Below, piece by piece: positions 11,867 through 24,545 of a DNA stretch of 64,000 nt. The notes below the pieces were generated by a model. It was given only the letters and a program-made list of their open reading frames with translations, was not told where the DNA came from and did not search any database. Every line of letters starts with the position of its first letter. Position 1 is the stretch's first letter. Location: assembly GCA_022410635.1 (NCBI GenBank), contig JAJVDF010000167.1, forward strand, positions 649,692 to 713,691. Reading direction: 5' to 3'. The DNA comes from Tretioscincus oriximinensis. Lineage: Eukaryota; Chordata; Lepidosauria; Squamata; Gymnophthalmidae. Both the position numbers and the translations under genes were made by a program.

Positions 11867-12923
11867 GCGTTGGTCATCACAGACAACCCTTTGTACTCTT
11901 TACCATATTTGAAAGAGGACATAAAAACGGTGTGAGAAATTATCAGGTCTGAAAATAAATGTAGAGAAATCCAAGATATTGATGTCAAATACTCCAAGAG
12001 TAGAACAATTTTGGATAGCAAATTTGACTTGTCTAAAATTAGTATTAAAAAAGATTTTATATCTCAGGGTTAGGTTGACGAGGAACCCACATAAAATGGC
12101 AGAAGTCAATTTCAAAGTAATGTGGAAAAAAGTAAAGAAACATTAATTCTTGGCCAAGTAAAAATTGGTCTATCCTAACAAAGTTAAGGGCCCTTAAAAT
12201 GATGGTGTTACCTAGATTTTTATTTTTATTTCAGACAGTCCCGGGAACAGTGTTGAATCAAATGTTCAACGTATGGGAAGACAAATTGAAAAGTTGGGTA
12301 TTAAATGATAAGAGAAGGAGGTTATCTAATAGAGTTTTTTATGCGACCAAAGATCAGGCTGTGTGGGGCTTTCCTTGTATGAAAGCATATTATGAGACGT
12401 ATCATATATTTTGGATTATTGACCTAGAATTCAAGGATAAAGCTAAATGTGTGAGAATTGAAAGAACCTTAAATGGAATGAATGAGTTTTCCATGATGTT
12501 ACCAAGAACTGAGAGATGCAGAACCAGGGGGTGGCTGCACCCTTTAGAAGCTGCATGGAGAGTCTGGAACTCCTATGCAAACAAATTAATACATTCAAAT
12601 CATCTTGTCACTTCAATTAAAATTATAAATATTCTTGGAGACCCAAATTTAGCAAATTACATCCAGCGCTTTGAAATAACAAGACTAAGAGAATTGTTTG
12701 ATATAAATGGAAATCCATATCCAATAGATCAGATAAGAACACTTAATTCAGTTCATAATAATTGGATTGCAGAGATGGCAGTATGGGACTATATAAATAC
12801 GCCAACAATTAGAGGATTAATGAATAGTGAAGAGCAACCTTTTGAGGATATAACTGTAAAAAAAATAAAAGGAGAAAAGAATTTAGCTGGAAAGTTGTAC
12901 AAAATGTTAATAGAAATTAAATA

Positions 12924-13151
12924 TACTGCTCAAAACAATTAAGGGAACACTTTAACATAACCATGTATGTTATTTATTTTGACATTACTATTTTTTTCAC
13001 CCATCTTTTCCACGCAATATCTGTTATATTCATATCCTTGTTCCACTGAGCCCTTAAGATGGTTTCATTTTTATATACTGCTCAAAACACAAGGGAACAC
13101 TTTAACATAACCATGTATGTTAAAGTGTCCCCTTAAATGTTCTGAGCAGTA
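12924..13151. mobile_element. hairpin MITE complex with an inverted duplication of flanking L1 DNA
   Basis: The insertion in the L1 is flanked by TA (12922-12923 and 13152-13153). It contains three parts. The first is a left partial MITE (12924-12971), starting TACTGCTCAAAACAATTAAG. The second is a 104-bp inverted copy (12972-13075) of the L1 DNA that follows the insertion (13152-13257), about 94% identical with six differences by my count. The third is a complete 76-bp palindromic MITE (13076-13151). The MITE alone is the same family as 29942-30019. Without the insertion the L1 frame would continue from EIK to NETILRAHWNRDMNITD. Confidence 0.85.
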
Positions 13152-13343
13152 TATAAAAATGAAACCATCTTAAGGGCTCACTGGAACAGGGATATGAATA
13201 TAACAGATATTGTGTGGAAAAGATGGGTGAAAAAAAATAGTTATGTCAAAATTAATAAGATTAGAGAAATGAAATTAAAGATCCTGACTAGATGGTGCCG
13301 CACACCTAGACAACTAGCGCATATGGGAGGTTTATCCTCCCTA

Positions 13344-13397
13344 TGCAGACATGGCTGTGATACGGAGGGTGAATGGATTCATATGCTGTATAACTGC
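13344..13397 (+). other. C-terminal Cys-His cluster of the L1 ORF2 remnant
   Basis: Residues C-x3-C-x7-H-x4-C (CRHGC ... WIHMLYNC) correspond to the cysteine-rich motif near the C-terminus of L1 ORF2 proteins, thought to help nucleic-acid binding. The L1 remnant at 40430-41670 has the same spacing (41580-41633), so this part of the domain survived in both copies. Confidence 0.8.
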
Positions 13398-13924
13398 GAT
13401 CAAATTGGAACATTTTGTGATGGGGTATTTTCAGAATTATATAGCATTTTAGATGTAAACATTCAGAGAACAAAGAAATTAGTAATCATGGGGGACATTA
13501 GTGACATAACCCTTCCAAGGCATTATATTGTCTTGGTAGATAGGGCTATTTGGGCAGCACAAATGGCCATAGCAAGAGGGTGGAAGCACAAAGAAAATGG
13601 ACAATTGTGACATGGAATGAATATTTAGTGGAGCTAATGATATTTGATTTTATAAAAGAAAAGTGTCTGTGGTGGATGGGAGTTCATTCTGATGAAAAAT
13701 GGGACAGAAACTNGGAAAAGTTAATTGCCCGTGGTGTTACTTTTATTATATGTTTCCTAGCAATCTCCAGGGTTGGTGGGAGGTCTCGTGTATATATTTA
13801 TGTATTTATTTCATTTATGTAATGATATATGTTGTATTATATTTATGCTATAGTAGTGATATACCAATAAAAATTTATTACAAAAAAAAAATAGGTTGCA
13901 TCTTCACAGCAAATTTCTTCCTCT

Positions 13925-14427
13925 ATGGTAGTGACATCAAGCCACTTGCTCATGTATTGCCAGCAATCATTTTGCTAAAAAGCTCCACTGCTGTGGGTTT
14001 ATTCATATCTCATTTTGTATGATCCTGTTCTGGTACCTTTCATACAATCAGTAGCAGCCCTTTGTGTGGTATGTTGATAGTGAGACTTCTGCATGCACGG
14101 CGAGAAGTCCAACAAGATTCCATACAGCACAGGGTGAATCAACCAATTGGGCAACAGAACACACAAAGCATTCTGGAAACAAGGAGAGATTCTCAGATGT
14201 TGATATGACAGCATAAAATATGCCAAAGTAAAATATGATTGTAATGGTTGGAATTGTATTCCCAGGTAGCAGCCAACAAAAGATATGAAAATAAACATGC
14301 TGGCGGAAAAATCTTACATTTGAGTATCCATGAAAGAGAAACAAGAGAAAGCAAAAGAGTTATGATGAGGACTGACTGACCAAAAAGAATGAAATCTCAT
14401 TTGATGCTGCTCTAATGAAAATTGTCC
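13925..14427 (-). repeat. unclassified interspersed repeat, copy 2
   Basis: Same family and orientation as 5880-6361. It begins about 30 bp after the L1 poly(A). It carries about 60 extra bases near 13951-14015 and lacks two short pieces present in copy 1. The minus strand again encodes the FISFVGCYLGIQF segment (13999-14298) and, in another frame, ITIIFYFGIFYAVIS (14048-14344). No terminal inverted repeat or flanking duplication is visible. Confidence 0.8.
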
Positions 14428-15690
14428 TTCATGTTAGCTGTGGGCATACTGAGCGGTTGTTGCAGGCATACATTGTGGGGATCTGCAACTGTGTGAAACC
14501 GCTTTAAAGTGGCCACAGAAGAAGCTTTTAAATCTTTAAATGAAAAGCAAATGCACTGTTCAAAAAGAGTTTACTGGCTTTGTACTCAAACAAGAACATA
14601 TTCTTCACAGAACCATAAAAATCTGTTTCTTGTATTCAAAATAGGGTGAAGCAGTTACACAAGCATCTGCTTTATAAACAAGGTTTTAAACACGCAACCA
14701 TATACATACACACAGTATACAGTAACATGGCCATAGTAACATTCTAATATTTAACTCTCCCTCACTGACACTTCTTTTAGCTTTATGGGTGTGGGAAGTG
14801 CTCCAAGGGTAAGAGTTGCAGTGGTAGGCGTTCAAATGAGGCTGGCAGGATGTTAAGAAAACACCAGAGTTGGGGCAAATTATGAGGGTCATGGAGCATA
14901 GGNTACCAGAACTAATTTGAGGCTCCTACCCTCACCCCCAGTGACACCCTCAACCTTTTTGACTACCCTTTCTACAACTGCTTCACCTCTTATACTCTCA
15001 GAGTTTTATCACACTTAGCTACAGAGGTTTGGCCTGCCTGTTCCAGGCTGAAAACAGTCTCAGGTCTCTCACCTTCAGGTCAACTTCTGGGAGGTGACAC
15101 ATCCCACAAGTATGCAGGAGATATATATCTGCCTAAGCCAAAACATGCCATAACACCAGGGCCTAGGTGAAACTGCTAGATTTGGGATTTAGAAAAATCC
15201 AAGGCTGCATGATCCTAAGATACATTTTGCGAGAATTTGAATAATGTATCATCTGAAACCAGTAATATTCTTGAGCATTTAGTGAATCACAGTATCCTAC
15301 AGGCAGGAAAATGGATTATGATGGAGCTGGATGTTTGTGATGCCAGTAGGTAAATATATGATGNTATAAGAGAAATTTAGGTTGTTTCCAGACATAACAG
15401 AAATAAGGGTGAAATTTGCTGTTTCAGGAAAATAAACTCAAAATCCAAGTTTTTACTTCTTTGAATACTAACTTTTGAGCTCCATTTTGTACAGGTGAAG
15501 AAGCTGAAAAGAAGCTGAAGCAAGTGCAGTGGCCAGCAACTGCATACCTTCAAAAATTTTCAGTAACAAAATACTGTCAGTACCTATTGTACTATCACAG
15601 GAACAACATCAAACAAGATAAGGATCTAGACCATCTGCCTCACAGTTTCTGCCCTGTTATGTCACAGATCCAGTGAAAGAAAAATCCTTG
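14428..15690. other. no recognised feature
   Basis: Unique-looking DNA with single N calls at 14903 and 15364. No coding or repeat signal that I recognise. Confidence 0.55.
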
Positions 15691-16326
15691 TACTGACTGG
15701 AAGGTCAGCAATGAGGCTCATAGCACTTGTAGACTAAGACTACATTCACACGACGAGCTATATTCTGGAATATAGCAAAGGCAGTATGTTCACACCACAA
15801 AGCTATATTCCGGAATATACAATGGCGTGTCTGTACACATGTATACTTCAATTCTTGTGATACACAGCTGGCTCCGCTGCATTGCTTTGGCTGTGCCCTT
15901 CCTTCCTTCCAGCCAGCCCAACAGAGCTGATCGGAGGGCTGGCTGGAGCTGGCTGCATGTCACGAGAAGCCTTTTCCTAAACCCAGCCAGCCCTCCACTG
16001 CTACCTGGAGATTGGCTGCGAGATTTCAGAAGTTCTCCGCAATTATTCCTGATTATCCCAGCAGTAGTTTATTGAGAGATAAATGGCGTTTATTGTGAAG
16101 GAACTGCTGAAACACGTAACTCGGCCTTCATTAAGTTGCTACAACTGAGTGATAAAATAGGTGTGTGAACGCATGAGAACAGTAGGTGACACGAGCTACT
16201 AGCATCTGAAGAAGTAGTCCTGTCTACAAAAGCTCATGCCACCTACCTTTCTCCTGTTAGTCTACAAGTGTTATAAGCCTTCTTACAGGATTTTATACTA
16301 GGACTAACATGGCTATTTCTCTGAAA
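15691..16326. mobile_element. fold-back Penelope-like tail carrying a Harbinger-like insertion
   Basis: The left piece (about 15710-15737, 'ggctcatagcacttgtagac') is PLE tail in minus orientation. It resumes after the inserted element as 'gtaggtgacacgagct' (16182-16197). It then turns around into a plus-orientation tail (16198-16326) with 'gcatctgaagaagtag', 'aaagctcatgccacctacc' and a terminal 'ggactaacatggctatttctc'. That last phrase matches, reversed, the outer end of the PLE at 10785. No coding part is present. Confidence 0.7.
15738..16173. mobile_element. PIF/Harbinger-like MITE
   Basis: It starts right after TGTAGACTAA with GACTACATTCACACGACG and ends near TGTGTGAACGCA, a weak inverted repeat sharing a TTCACAC core. 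TAA precedes it and TGA, a likely decayed TAA, follows. The interior has 'gctatattccggaatata' palindromes and, near 16060-16103, 'agtttattgag...aaatggcgtttattgtga'. These also occur in the element at 55571-56179, so both belong to one family. The right border is inferred from where PLE sequence resumes. Confidence 0.6.
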
Positions 16327-17255
16327 CTTACTACTAGAGGTAGGCTGACTTTTTTATGCTCTACCCAGACATATTTTTCAAAAATGATACCATAAATTTT
16401 TGCTTTCTAGAAGCATTTCCAGAACATTGCTTTGCTTTTATGTGGAAACTGAGAATCACAGTCCTCAAACCCCTTCCATAAGTTGGGTGAAGAGAATGGA
16501 CTGTTATTCCATGTAATAGGTAGGTAGGAAAGAAGGACAGACCTGGATCATGGGCCAGCAACTTATTCACAGCATAAGATGATGTAAGGGAAAATTCATT
16601 TTGCTATGGTAGGAGTGTTGCCTTCATTGTTTAATGTTCTGAGTACAGAATGAAAAAATAAAGGACTGGCAGTGAGTAACAGGGCAAATGAACATGGCTA
16701 CAGTCATATAATGCCCTGTTAATTTTATAGGGGGAAAAGGAAAACTTTCCAGAAGCTGAATTCATTAAGTTTCCAAGATAGTAAAATGGTCTTCTGGAGC
16801 ATTGGCTAGCATATTTTGGCTGGCAGCACCAGAAAATACCACAAACAAAATATTTATATAGCTTATAAAATACTCATACTGAATATTAAAAGCATCTGTT
16901 TCCAAGGAATGCAGTGCAATTAAAATGAAGAGCACAAAAAACTTGGGTTAAAAAACCAAGTAAAACTGAAAACCTGTCCTCTGAACTAACCCTCAGAATG
17001 GATGAATGGCTGGAGTGACAGCCAGATTGTAGTATTAGGAAGAAATTACTTCAGCTGCATGACGTTTGAACCACATTACAGAAGCCAAGGCAATTCATGA
17101 TATCATCAACATCATGGCTTGAATTACTACCAGGCAATGGCCTCATTATTTATAGAGAAAGTGAGAATGTTCGCTCTGGATGTCTCTCTTTCCCCTCAGT
17201 GTTTTATGTTACTGAATGTTTGAAAGCAGGGGGAATAAATGTGATCTTGGCCAAT
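16327..17255. other. no recognised feature
   Basis: AT-rich DNA, no supported features. Confidence 0.55.
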
Positions 17256-17345
17256 ATTTTTGGAGTGCAATTCCCATAATCCCTAATCATTGGCTATGCT
17301 GGCTGGAGCAATGGGAGTTTTATTTCAGCAATGTCTGGTGGATAT
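17256..17345. repeat. short palindromic interspersed repeat ('ccattggcc..ggctgg' type)
   Basis: The order 'tttggagtgcaattcccataatccc', broken by changes, then 'cattggctatgctggctgg' and 'atgggagtt' matches a short inverted-repeat element I know as common in reptile genomes. A second weaker piece lies at 32975-33020 ('cctccagatgttgctgtact'). I cannot give the family name with certainty. Confidence 0.5.
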
Positions 17346-20300
17346 AAAATTTCCTGTCTTTCTACAGAATAAAGTCCATCTTTATTACACAAAATATACC
17401 AAGAGACTCAAGTAACAACCAAGACAACCAGAAGTGGCCTATAATGCAGGTAGAGTTACTGGTTGGAGCCCCTCCCCATGCTACACCAATTCAATTCTTT
17501 TATTCCCATGTGGAGCATGTAGGCTTCTTTGTTATGTTTTCACAGCATCACAGGGACTTTAAAAAATAACAACTGTTTGCCAAAATACAGTTGTATAAAA
17601 AAAAACATCTGGGAACCAATGCCATATAGGAGAGGTTTTTGTCTGCCTTCTCTTGATCTGCCACTAACAACATTTATTCCCAGTGTTTCCAGTGCTTTAA
17701 GTAACTCCATTTCCTTCATATCATGACAGACTCCAGTCAGGTTTTTTTTTATCTTCTTAAGGAAATCTCAGAAATCTTTAGTGTGCAAAGAAAGGCATTT
17801 TTAAATAGTAATAAAAGGTGTTGCACATTGGGAAGCAGTAACCGGGGAGAAGGGTGATTCACCACCTGTGGATAGCTTCGAAGGACAATGAGGTGTTTAA
17901 TTCTTTGTGACAAAAGCCTCATTCACCAAACTTCAAAGAACTCAAAGGTAAAAGGGTAACAATGATTTGGATCCACTCCTATGCCCTTTGCTAGTTAGAG
18001 ATACACTCAGAAGCACATTTTTCCTTTTCTTGTTTGTGCTTGTTTAAATCTTTCATGTAGTGCATAAAAACACTTTGGGGCTGTCAACCTATAGTCCTTT
18101 TTCTACACTGGACCATATTCTGACCTGTTTATACATGCTGGATGCAGATTCAGCAATCCTGGGCTTTCCTTTGTCTGCACATGTGGATAACATCAGAGCC
18201 CTATTCTGAGATATAATACAGAATAAGATCTAGGGCAAAAAGGGGATACAATCAATTTTAAAAACCACATTAAAAGTGTTCAGATAATGAATGCAGTAAT
18301 GATATATGTTTCTTATACTTGTGAAAGCATTCTCTTTCTAGGTGAGTATATTTTATGATATTGGGGATGTAGATAAAGCTTCAGAAATAGTGTATCAAAT
18401 CTAAAATGCCTGCTGTGTGGTTTGTGGGAGTATTATATAATCTACTATATATTCCAGTACCATGTAGCCCACATGCAATTACATTGATTTAGTCAATAGC
18501 AGCGGGGGAATTAGAACTGAGTAGTCTGGAATATTAAGAGAGATGAGCAAGAGGTGAGAACCGGGCATCTCTAGGCTGTTAGGTTAACTAGAAAAGTTTT
18601 GTTTTAATTAGAAATATGATGTTGATTCCCACAAGGGAAAGTGTATCCATAGTTACATTCTAGTAAGTGAATCTAGTAATATTAGTTAAGCAACTCAGGA
18701 TTGAATCACACAGAATGTATTTCAGGGGGAAACCCTGTGCATGGAAACTTCAAAAATTAATCCCTGAAAACCCAGTTTGAAAAGCCTGCCTTGAAGATAC
18801 TCTTCATTTCTTCTTTCATGCTTACCACTGGTTGGCCACTATTGTCTCTGATTGGTTAGCTAGCAATAGCAGTCATTTCCAGCTTGTTATTGGTGATAAA
18901 AGCCTCCATATATTCTCACCTACCAGGGAGTTACCCTGAGAGTTATTATTTCTTATCTTGGAAGAGGTATATAATCAAAAGCATGAAGATTTGGTAAGTG
19001 GTTTTTAAAATTACTTTCTGCCTAACCCCTGGGTCTCAAATTCACTCTGGGCCCATACCTCTTACCCTATCTGATAACAGCCCCTGGCAGAAACCGTTCT
19101 TGATAGTATCAAAATAGAATGACAGCACAATACATAGGAGCACTCTTGCCTGCCCACCAAAACGACACATGGTAATTTGTACAGTTTTTGGCATTGGCAG
19201 CAACTGTTGTGCAATCTCTAGTAGTAGTCACTCATTGAAGCCAGATGACTCACAAATCAGTTGCTTCATCAATAGATACTGTTTGCACACTATCTCAGGC
19301 AGACATAGCAACTTGCTCTGCCTTTTACACTACAGTCACTGTTTTAAACTCATTGTGCAACATGTGGACTAATCCTACACCCACTAGGGGGAATGTTTTC
19401 CATTATCGAGAAAATATATTTCATCTAGCAAATTATCAGATGATAGCCTTTCCTTTCAGCACTAAATTTTTGGAAGTTCTATGCATTTGGATCACTGTTC
19501 TGTAATTTGAGCTGCCACTTTGATAGATTGATTGCATGCCTCAAAAAATAAACTTACTTCAAAAAATAACTGGGTTGCACAGTTTATTTGATCTGACACT
19601 TGATGATATCTGAATAGGTAGTCTATTATAAATCTATCTAGATAATCTACCTCATTAAGAAAATTATCTGGATGGATCTGATTCTGGAATGTCAGACATT
19701 TTATCTCTAACTGTGTCTTACCCTATCCCAAACCCTTCCTCATTTGGAGTAACATAACACCAAATAAGGCCTTACTATTAGATGAATTGAGCACAGCTCA
19801 AGGACAGGAAATGAATCCAATCACATTGTGTTGAGGTTACAGGTATTTTACTAACCAGGGTCACAGAAAGCTGGGTAGACATGTGGTGAGTCAACAAGCA
19901 GCAAGTATTGTTAGTCTTTGGAGATGAACAAAAAGCAAAGTTTAGGAAGATGTGGTAGACTTTGGGGCACTCATTCATTTAATTCTGAGCATGTTTTTAT
20001 TCACTTTTGAATCATTCCTGGATGTCACAATTATAGATTATAATTTAAAACTGAAATTGTCATTGTTACTAATGGCAAGGATTATTATATTTTAAAAAAG
20101 CTTCATTCTAAAGGAGTTTTTAAGGGGTAAGGCTTGATTGCATCCTTTTCTCTCTCAATATACACACAGCCATTTCCTGAGTGGGTGGGTGGACAGGTAT
20201 GTATAAAAACATTCTCTCTTTTCCTCCATTGCAAACACGGAGCAAATAATGACAGATAACCAAAACAGACACAGGAAAACACTAGTAAGTGTTTTACTCA

Positions 20301-23300
20301 GACATCATAGCAAATAGTTTCCAACAATTCTCCCCAAATCTTAAAATTTCTCACCAATTACAAATCACTAAGAACAAATTCTATGCTCCAAACTGCATCG
20401 TGCATATAACATATTACCCATGAATACATTGTGGGGAGAGAAAACTATTACCATTTTCTGAGTGGTATAATAAGGATCTACAGAGAAAAAGTAATCCAAA
20501 CTTCCACATTGGTTGGGAGTAGCTAATGAAACAAATGATAGAATTGGGGAGGAGAGGGGGAGTGAGAATGGTTGAAAACTATGTCAACAATAATACTGAA
20601 TCAGTTGCATGCATTAGATGTATAACAATAGCCTTTTAATGTCTGCTTTGCCCAAATTCATCAATATAAAATATGAACTTAGGTTCTTTAGAGCTATTTT
20701 TCCTTACTCATATTTAAATCATAGTATTGTGTCCAAAACTTCTTATCCTGTCCCTGTTCAGTCTTTCAGGGCATACAACTGCATCAACAAAACCTTCCCG
20801 AACAATGTATAAAATGCAGAGCAGCTTTGCTTAAAATGCAGAACAGCGTTTTATGACCCTGTGACCTTGTGATGTGGTTTTCAGCAGAAAGTAAAAATCC
20901 TAGTCTTATGTAGAGTGGGTGCTTGAACTGCCACAAAGGAGAGGAAGCTCTGCAGAAGCCCTGGAAATGTATGTTTCTGTGCCCTCTCCCTCTCCTCTCC
21001 TTCACATGTTTCTGTGATACTGTGTGTAGGATAGGCATCTGCCACACTTGGTGAGATGACATAGGGAAGGACTTTTAAGGGCATCTGAACATAATCTTTA
21101 TGCCTCCTGTAACAAAAATAATTTCTATGGCAGCAATGAATTGAAATATTTTAAAAATCTTGAAAAAAGCTCAACACCTAAATGACTAGAAGAAGAAACA
21201 CAGTATCACCTCACAAATTCAACTAACACTCTCTTTGATTTCATCTATATCCTCAATGGAAACAAAAGATCAACAGCATTATGTGAAGAAATGGTCAGAT
21301 TGCAGTAAAAGCATTATAAACCTCATTGTGCCATTTCTTTCACTGCATACGTACTTTTCTCCATTTATCATTTCTTTCTTTAGGAATGTTAGAATACAAC
21401 CTGAATCACTGTCTGCTTTCAACAAGAGCAAAACCCTTACTTGTATGAACAGAAGACTATTGTTTTTCTGTCGTCCTTTTCATATTTTTAACAAAATGTG
21501 GAGCACATTACGAATCAAATCAAAGCCTAATACACCTTATACTTTCTCATGCTGAACAATAACATTGTACATTTGTGCCTTAGCTGCTACTGCTGCTGTG
21601 TTGACATTACCACTGTCCTAAGCTTAGATCAATAGACGGTGTCATTTTTACAAATTTGAAAGGGAACTTTGAGTTTTGTCATCTTCGAAAGTCTTAAACT
21701 ATTATTTCATAATACAGAGTACCTGCAGGTGCCATTCTAAGAAATGAATCTTATTGTGGGAAGTACTGTTCACAGCCATATTAAGCGACACTCATTCCCT
21801 GGAGAGCATAAGCATGCAAGAAAGACAAAGAATGTGAGAAACACGATAGAGAAAGAACTTGCACTAACTGAAATACAGTTATCTAAAATCCCCAGATATC
21901 CTATCTATTGTTTGCCTCCCAGATCATTCTATCACTTGTTGGGTGGGAATGGATTTTTGCTTCAACAATCAGTTTGCTGTAACATTAAGGTCTCATTAGT
22001 ACATTAATGTCTGGATGTTGATTGGGATCTATAAGCAGATCTGTTCACAGTTTAAAGTAACTTAAGAAGGATTTCTGGCTCCCAGCTATTTTTTAACAAT
22101 AAAATGACTTTCCCCACTTATATTAACCTGCCAAGCTGAGATAAATGAATCAGTCATAAACATGTGTTGTCAATTCAGTGTTGCTCTTAAAAGCAAATTC
22201 CTGGGTTCAGAATGTCATCCAGGTAGTATTTGTTGCAGTCATGAGATATTGCAAAACACAAATAGTTCAGAAATTTTTGTTGTTTTAAGTTATCCTTACC
22301 CTACATTCAATCTTTGTCATAATTTCCTGTTGAATTTTCTCATATTTTCACACTGGTGCCTACATCCATCTTGCCATTTTTTTGAAGTGTCCCTTTGCTA
22401 TGCAGCATAAATTATATTTGTGCATGCGTATAACTACAATAGCAGCCTGGCAGTGCCATAGCTGTGTTATAGGTTCCAATCATGCATGCAGCAGGGTTGG
22501 CCAGACATGACTTCAGTGTATTCAGCTTGTGGCACAGAGGATATTCCTGATATAGAATGCTGCAAGTCATAGTTCAGGAACACTTGGAAGACTTAAAATG
22601 AAACAACCTTACACGATACCATACTGATGCTACAACTAGACCATGTTTGCTAGGACCAAATAAGAAACTTAAATAGTACAGAGAATTGGACCAAATTATC
22701 ACTTTTTTCTCACATTTCTTTTCCTGATATCAATCTAAAGTTTTTCCTATTTACATTAACCGATTTTCAAAAGCAAAATCCCACACATAACTCATGTACA
22801 TATGCATTTTAAAAGTTTCTCCAAATGTGATGCATGTTTAATGCTAGTATGTGAATATGCATCTTTTGCTGCACACGTTTCTTGAAGCATGTCTTTCTGC
22901 AAACATATTTTTGTTAGACAACTATACCTCAGTATTTGAAGAACTACAAATTCAGTTTCCAACCAGTGCAGTTTGAGGCTGAATCCATTTCAGGAACCAA
23001 TTCCTGGACATAGCACATCAGACCATGGTTGTAGAAATTGGCATTGGACAAGTCCACTCTGACTTGCCCAATACTCTGTATTGTAGAATCTGATCTGAAA
23101 CAACCCAAAGTGCAGAAATAGCCTTCATATATGTGCTGGAACAAATCAAGCATCTGGCAATATAAATAACTGAGGAAAGTGAAAGAAACAAATGATTTGC
23201 TTTGAAGACAAGCACTTTGTTAGGATACAGAGAAAGCTGTTGGCATGGTTCAGTTAAGAGTTACTGACACATGGAAATAGGAGTCATAAACATAATGAGA

Positions 23301-24420
23301 ATGTACACAAATGGAATGTGAGTGCACTTCCAAAAAAAAACAACCATGGATGAGAATGCCTCACCTTTCCAAATATGGTTTAAATCCTCCTGACAAAATA
23401 CCCCAAAAGTATTCTCCTTCCATTAAATGAATTTCAGCAAGCTCATGGGCAGTCTAGACCAATGACTATACTGGTTGGAACGCGTAATCCTTCCTGTTTC
23501 ACATACATCCTTGTTGAATTAGAAGAAAAAGCAGCTTAAATAAGAAGCACACATGAAGATACTGTGGGAACCAGCTCCCCATGATATTTTTTATTCATTT
23601 CTCTATGCAGGAGAGGCCTATTGCAAAGTTGTTAGTCTGTAAAATGAGAAAAAGTGGGTGTTGGTACTGGTAAGCAATATCAGTATAGACTTTGTCAGGA
23701 ACACATTCTTGCCATAAGGATCCTTTAACCCCGAGGAAAGGTTTTTGAAGGAAAAGTTGTCCTGTGATTTGCAATTGTCAGTTTTGCAAGACTGCTAAAT
23801 GAAAAGACGGGAGATGCTTGTGCAGCTGTCCCTGAGCCTTCCTAGCCATATAAACCCCAATGTTCATTGTCAGTATTGCGTCAGTCAGAAAAAGGCTGCT
23901 GGGTAAATAAGAGTTGTACGTAAACCAACATGGTATTTATCACTCAATTCTTTAGCATCAAAGCTGATTGGGGGGTGGGGGCATTGGAGCCACTTGTCAG
24001 TACCAACCATGGCTGCGATACCAAGATTCCAACATCAGCAGTCAAGGATCCCTGCCACATATTGGAGGTCCAAGATGATCCATGTGGGGCTTTGAGGGTA
24101 ACAGGCTCACCAACATAGAAGCGATTCATTCCTGTTCTCATGCACCAGATATAATATGGGCTAATCACAGTGCAAGATGAAGGCATTGCAGAAATTTTCC
24201 TGGAGAGAAACAGCAAAGCCACATCCACATCCCCAGTGAATCAGGTCAACCAGCCGTTACAATACAGATGCACTTTCTAGACTTAGTACAGGGAGGATGG
24301 AGTGGAATAGTCAAAAAACCTGAAGGAAGACAAGTGAAGACACACCCTCAGTTAGAGGAGCAGAAAAATTCAAATACAACCATGAAAATGAGAGGAAATC
24401 AAGCACAGTATGAGCATCTT
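17346..24420. other. long stretch without recognised genes
   Basis: About 7 kb of AT-rich DNA. It holds a motif at 18197-18235 shared with 26999-27031 and 37191-37228 (see findings), but no transposon ends, RNA genes or convincing exons. The overlapping two-strand open frames at 23930-24228 are in a less AT-rich patch and match no family I know. A host gene intron cannot be excluded. Confidence 0.5.
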
Positions 24421-24424
24421 TGAA

Positions 24425-24545
24425 GAAAATGTGACCTATTATCTTATTAAAATTTCCAAAGTGGTTTACAAAAATTAAAAATTATGTTAAAAGCAATCAG
24501 AACAACCATTCATAAAACAGGTTTAAAACTAGATGGGGGGATATA
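24425..24545 (-). repeat. LINE or SINE 3' tail remnant (putative)
   Basis: 'tccaaagtggtttacaaaaa' followed by A-rich spaced 'attaaaaattatg', 'aaaagcaatcag' and 'cataaaacagg' resembles the reversed 3' ends of L2-like LINEs of reptiles ('caaagcggtttacaa...'). It is short and decayed. Confidence 0.4.

Larger units (their letters stand above)
10260..13892 (+). mobile_element. L1/Tx1-type LINE, 5'-truncated ORF2 interrupted by two insertions
   Basis: Plus-strand remnant of a LINE-1-like ORF2, the protein that makes the cDNA copy during retrotransposition. Segments occur in the family order. First come the RT front motifs GKAPGPDGFTTNFY and PISLVNQDYKIFASI (10259-10720), then KLDVYKVFDS just before 10770. 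After that come NGVKHGCPLSPLIF and the catalytic-box equivalent LYADN (11696-11935), the region KINVEKSK to LPRFLFLF (11936-12230), a C-terminal domain (12199-12942), and a Cys-His cluster at 13344-13397. An AATAAA (13866-13872) precedes a short poly(A) (13882-13891), marking the true 3' end. Stops, frameshifts, a PLE (10785-11615) and a MITE complex (12924-13151) make it dead. The catalytic box reads YADN instead of YADD. Confidence 0.9.

Noticed and set aside
23930..24228. Overlapping frames on both strands
   Set aside because: Overlap on both strands and lack of any known domain point to chance in a patch of higher GC.
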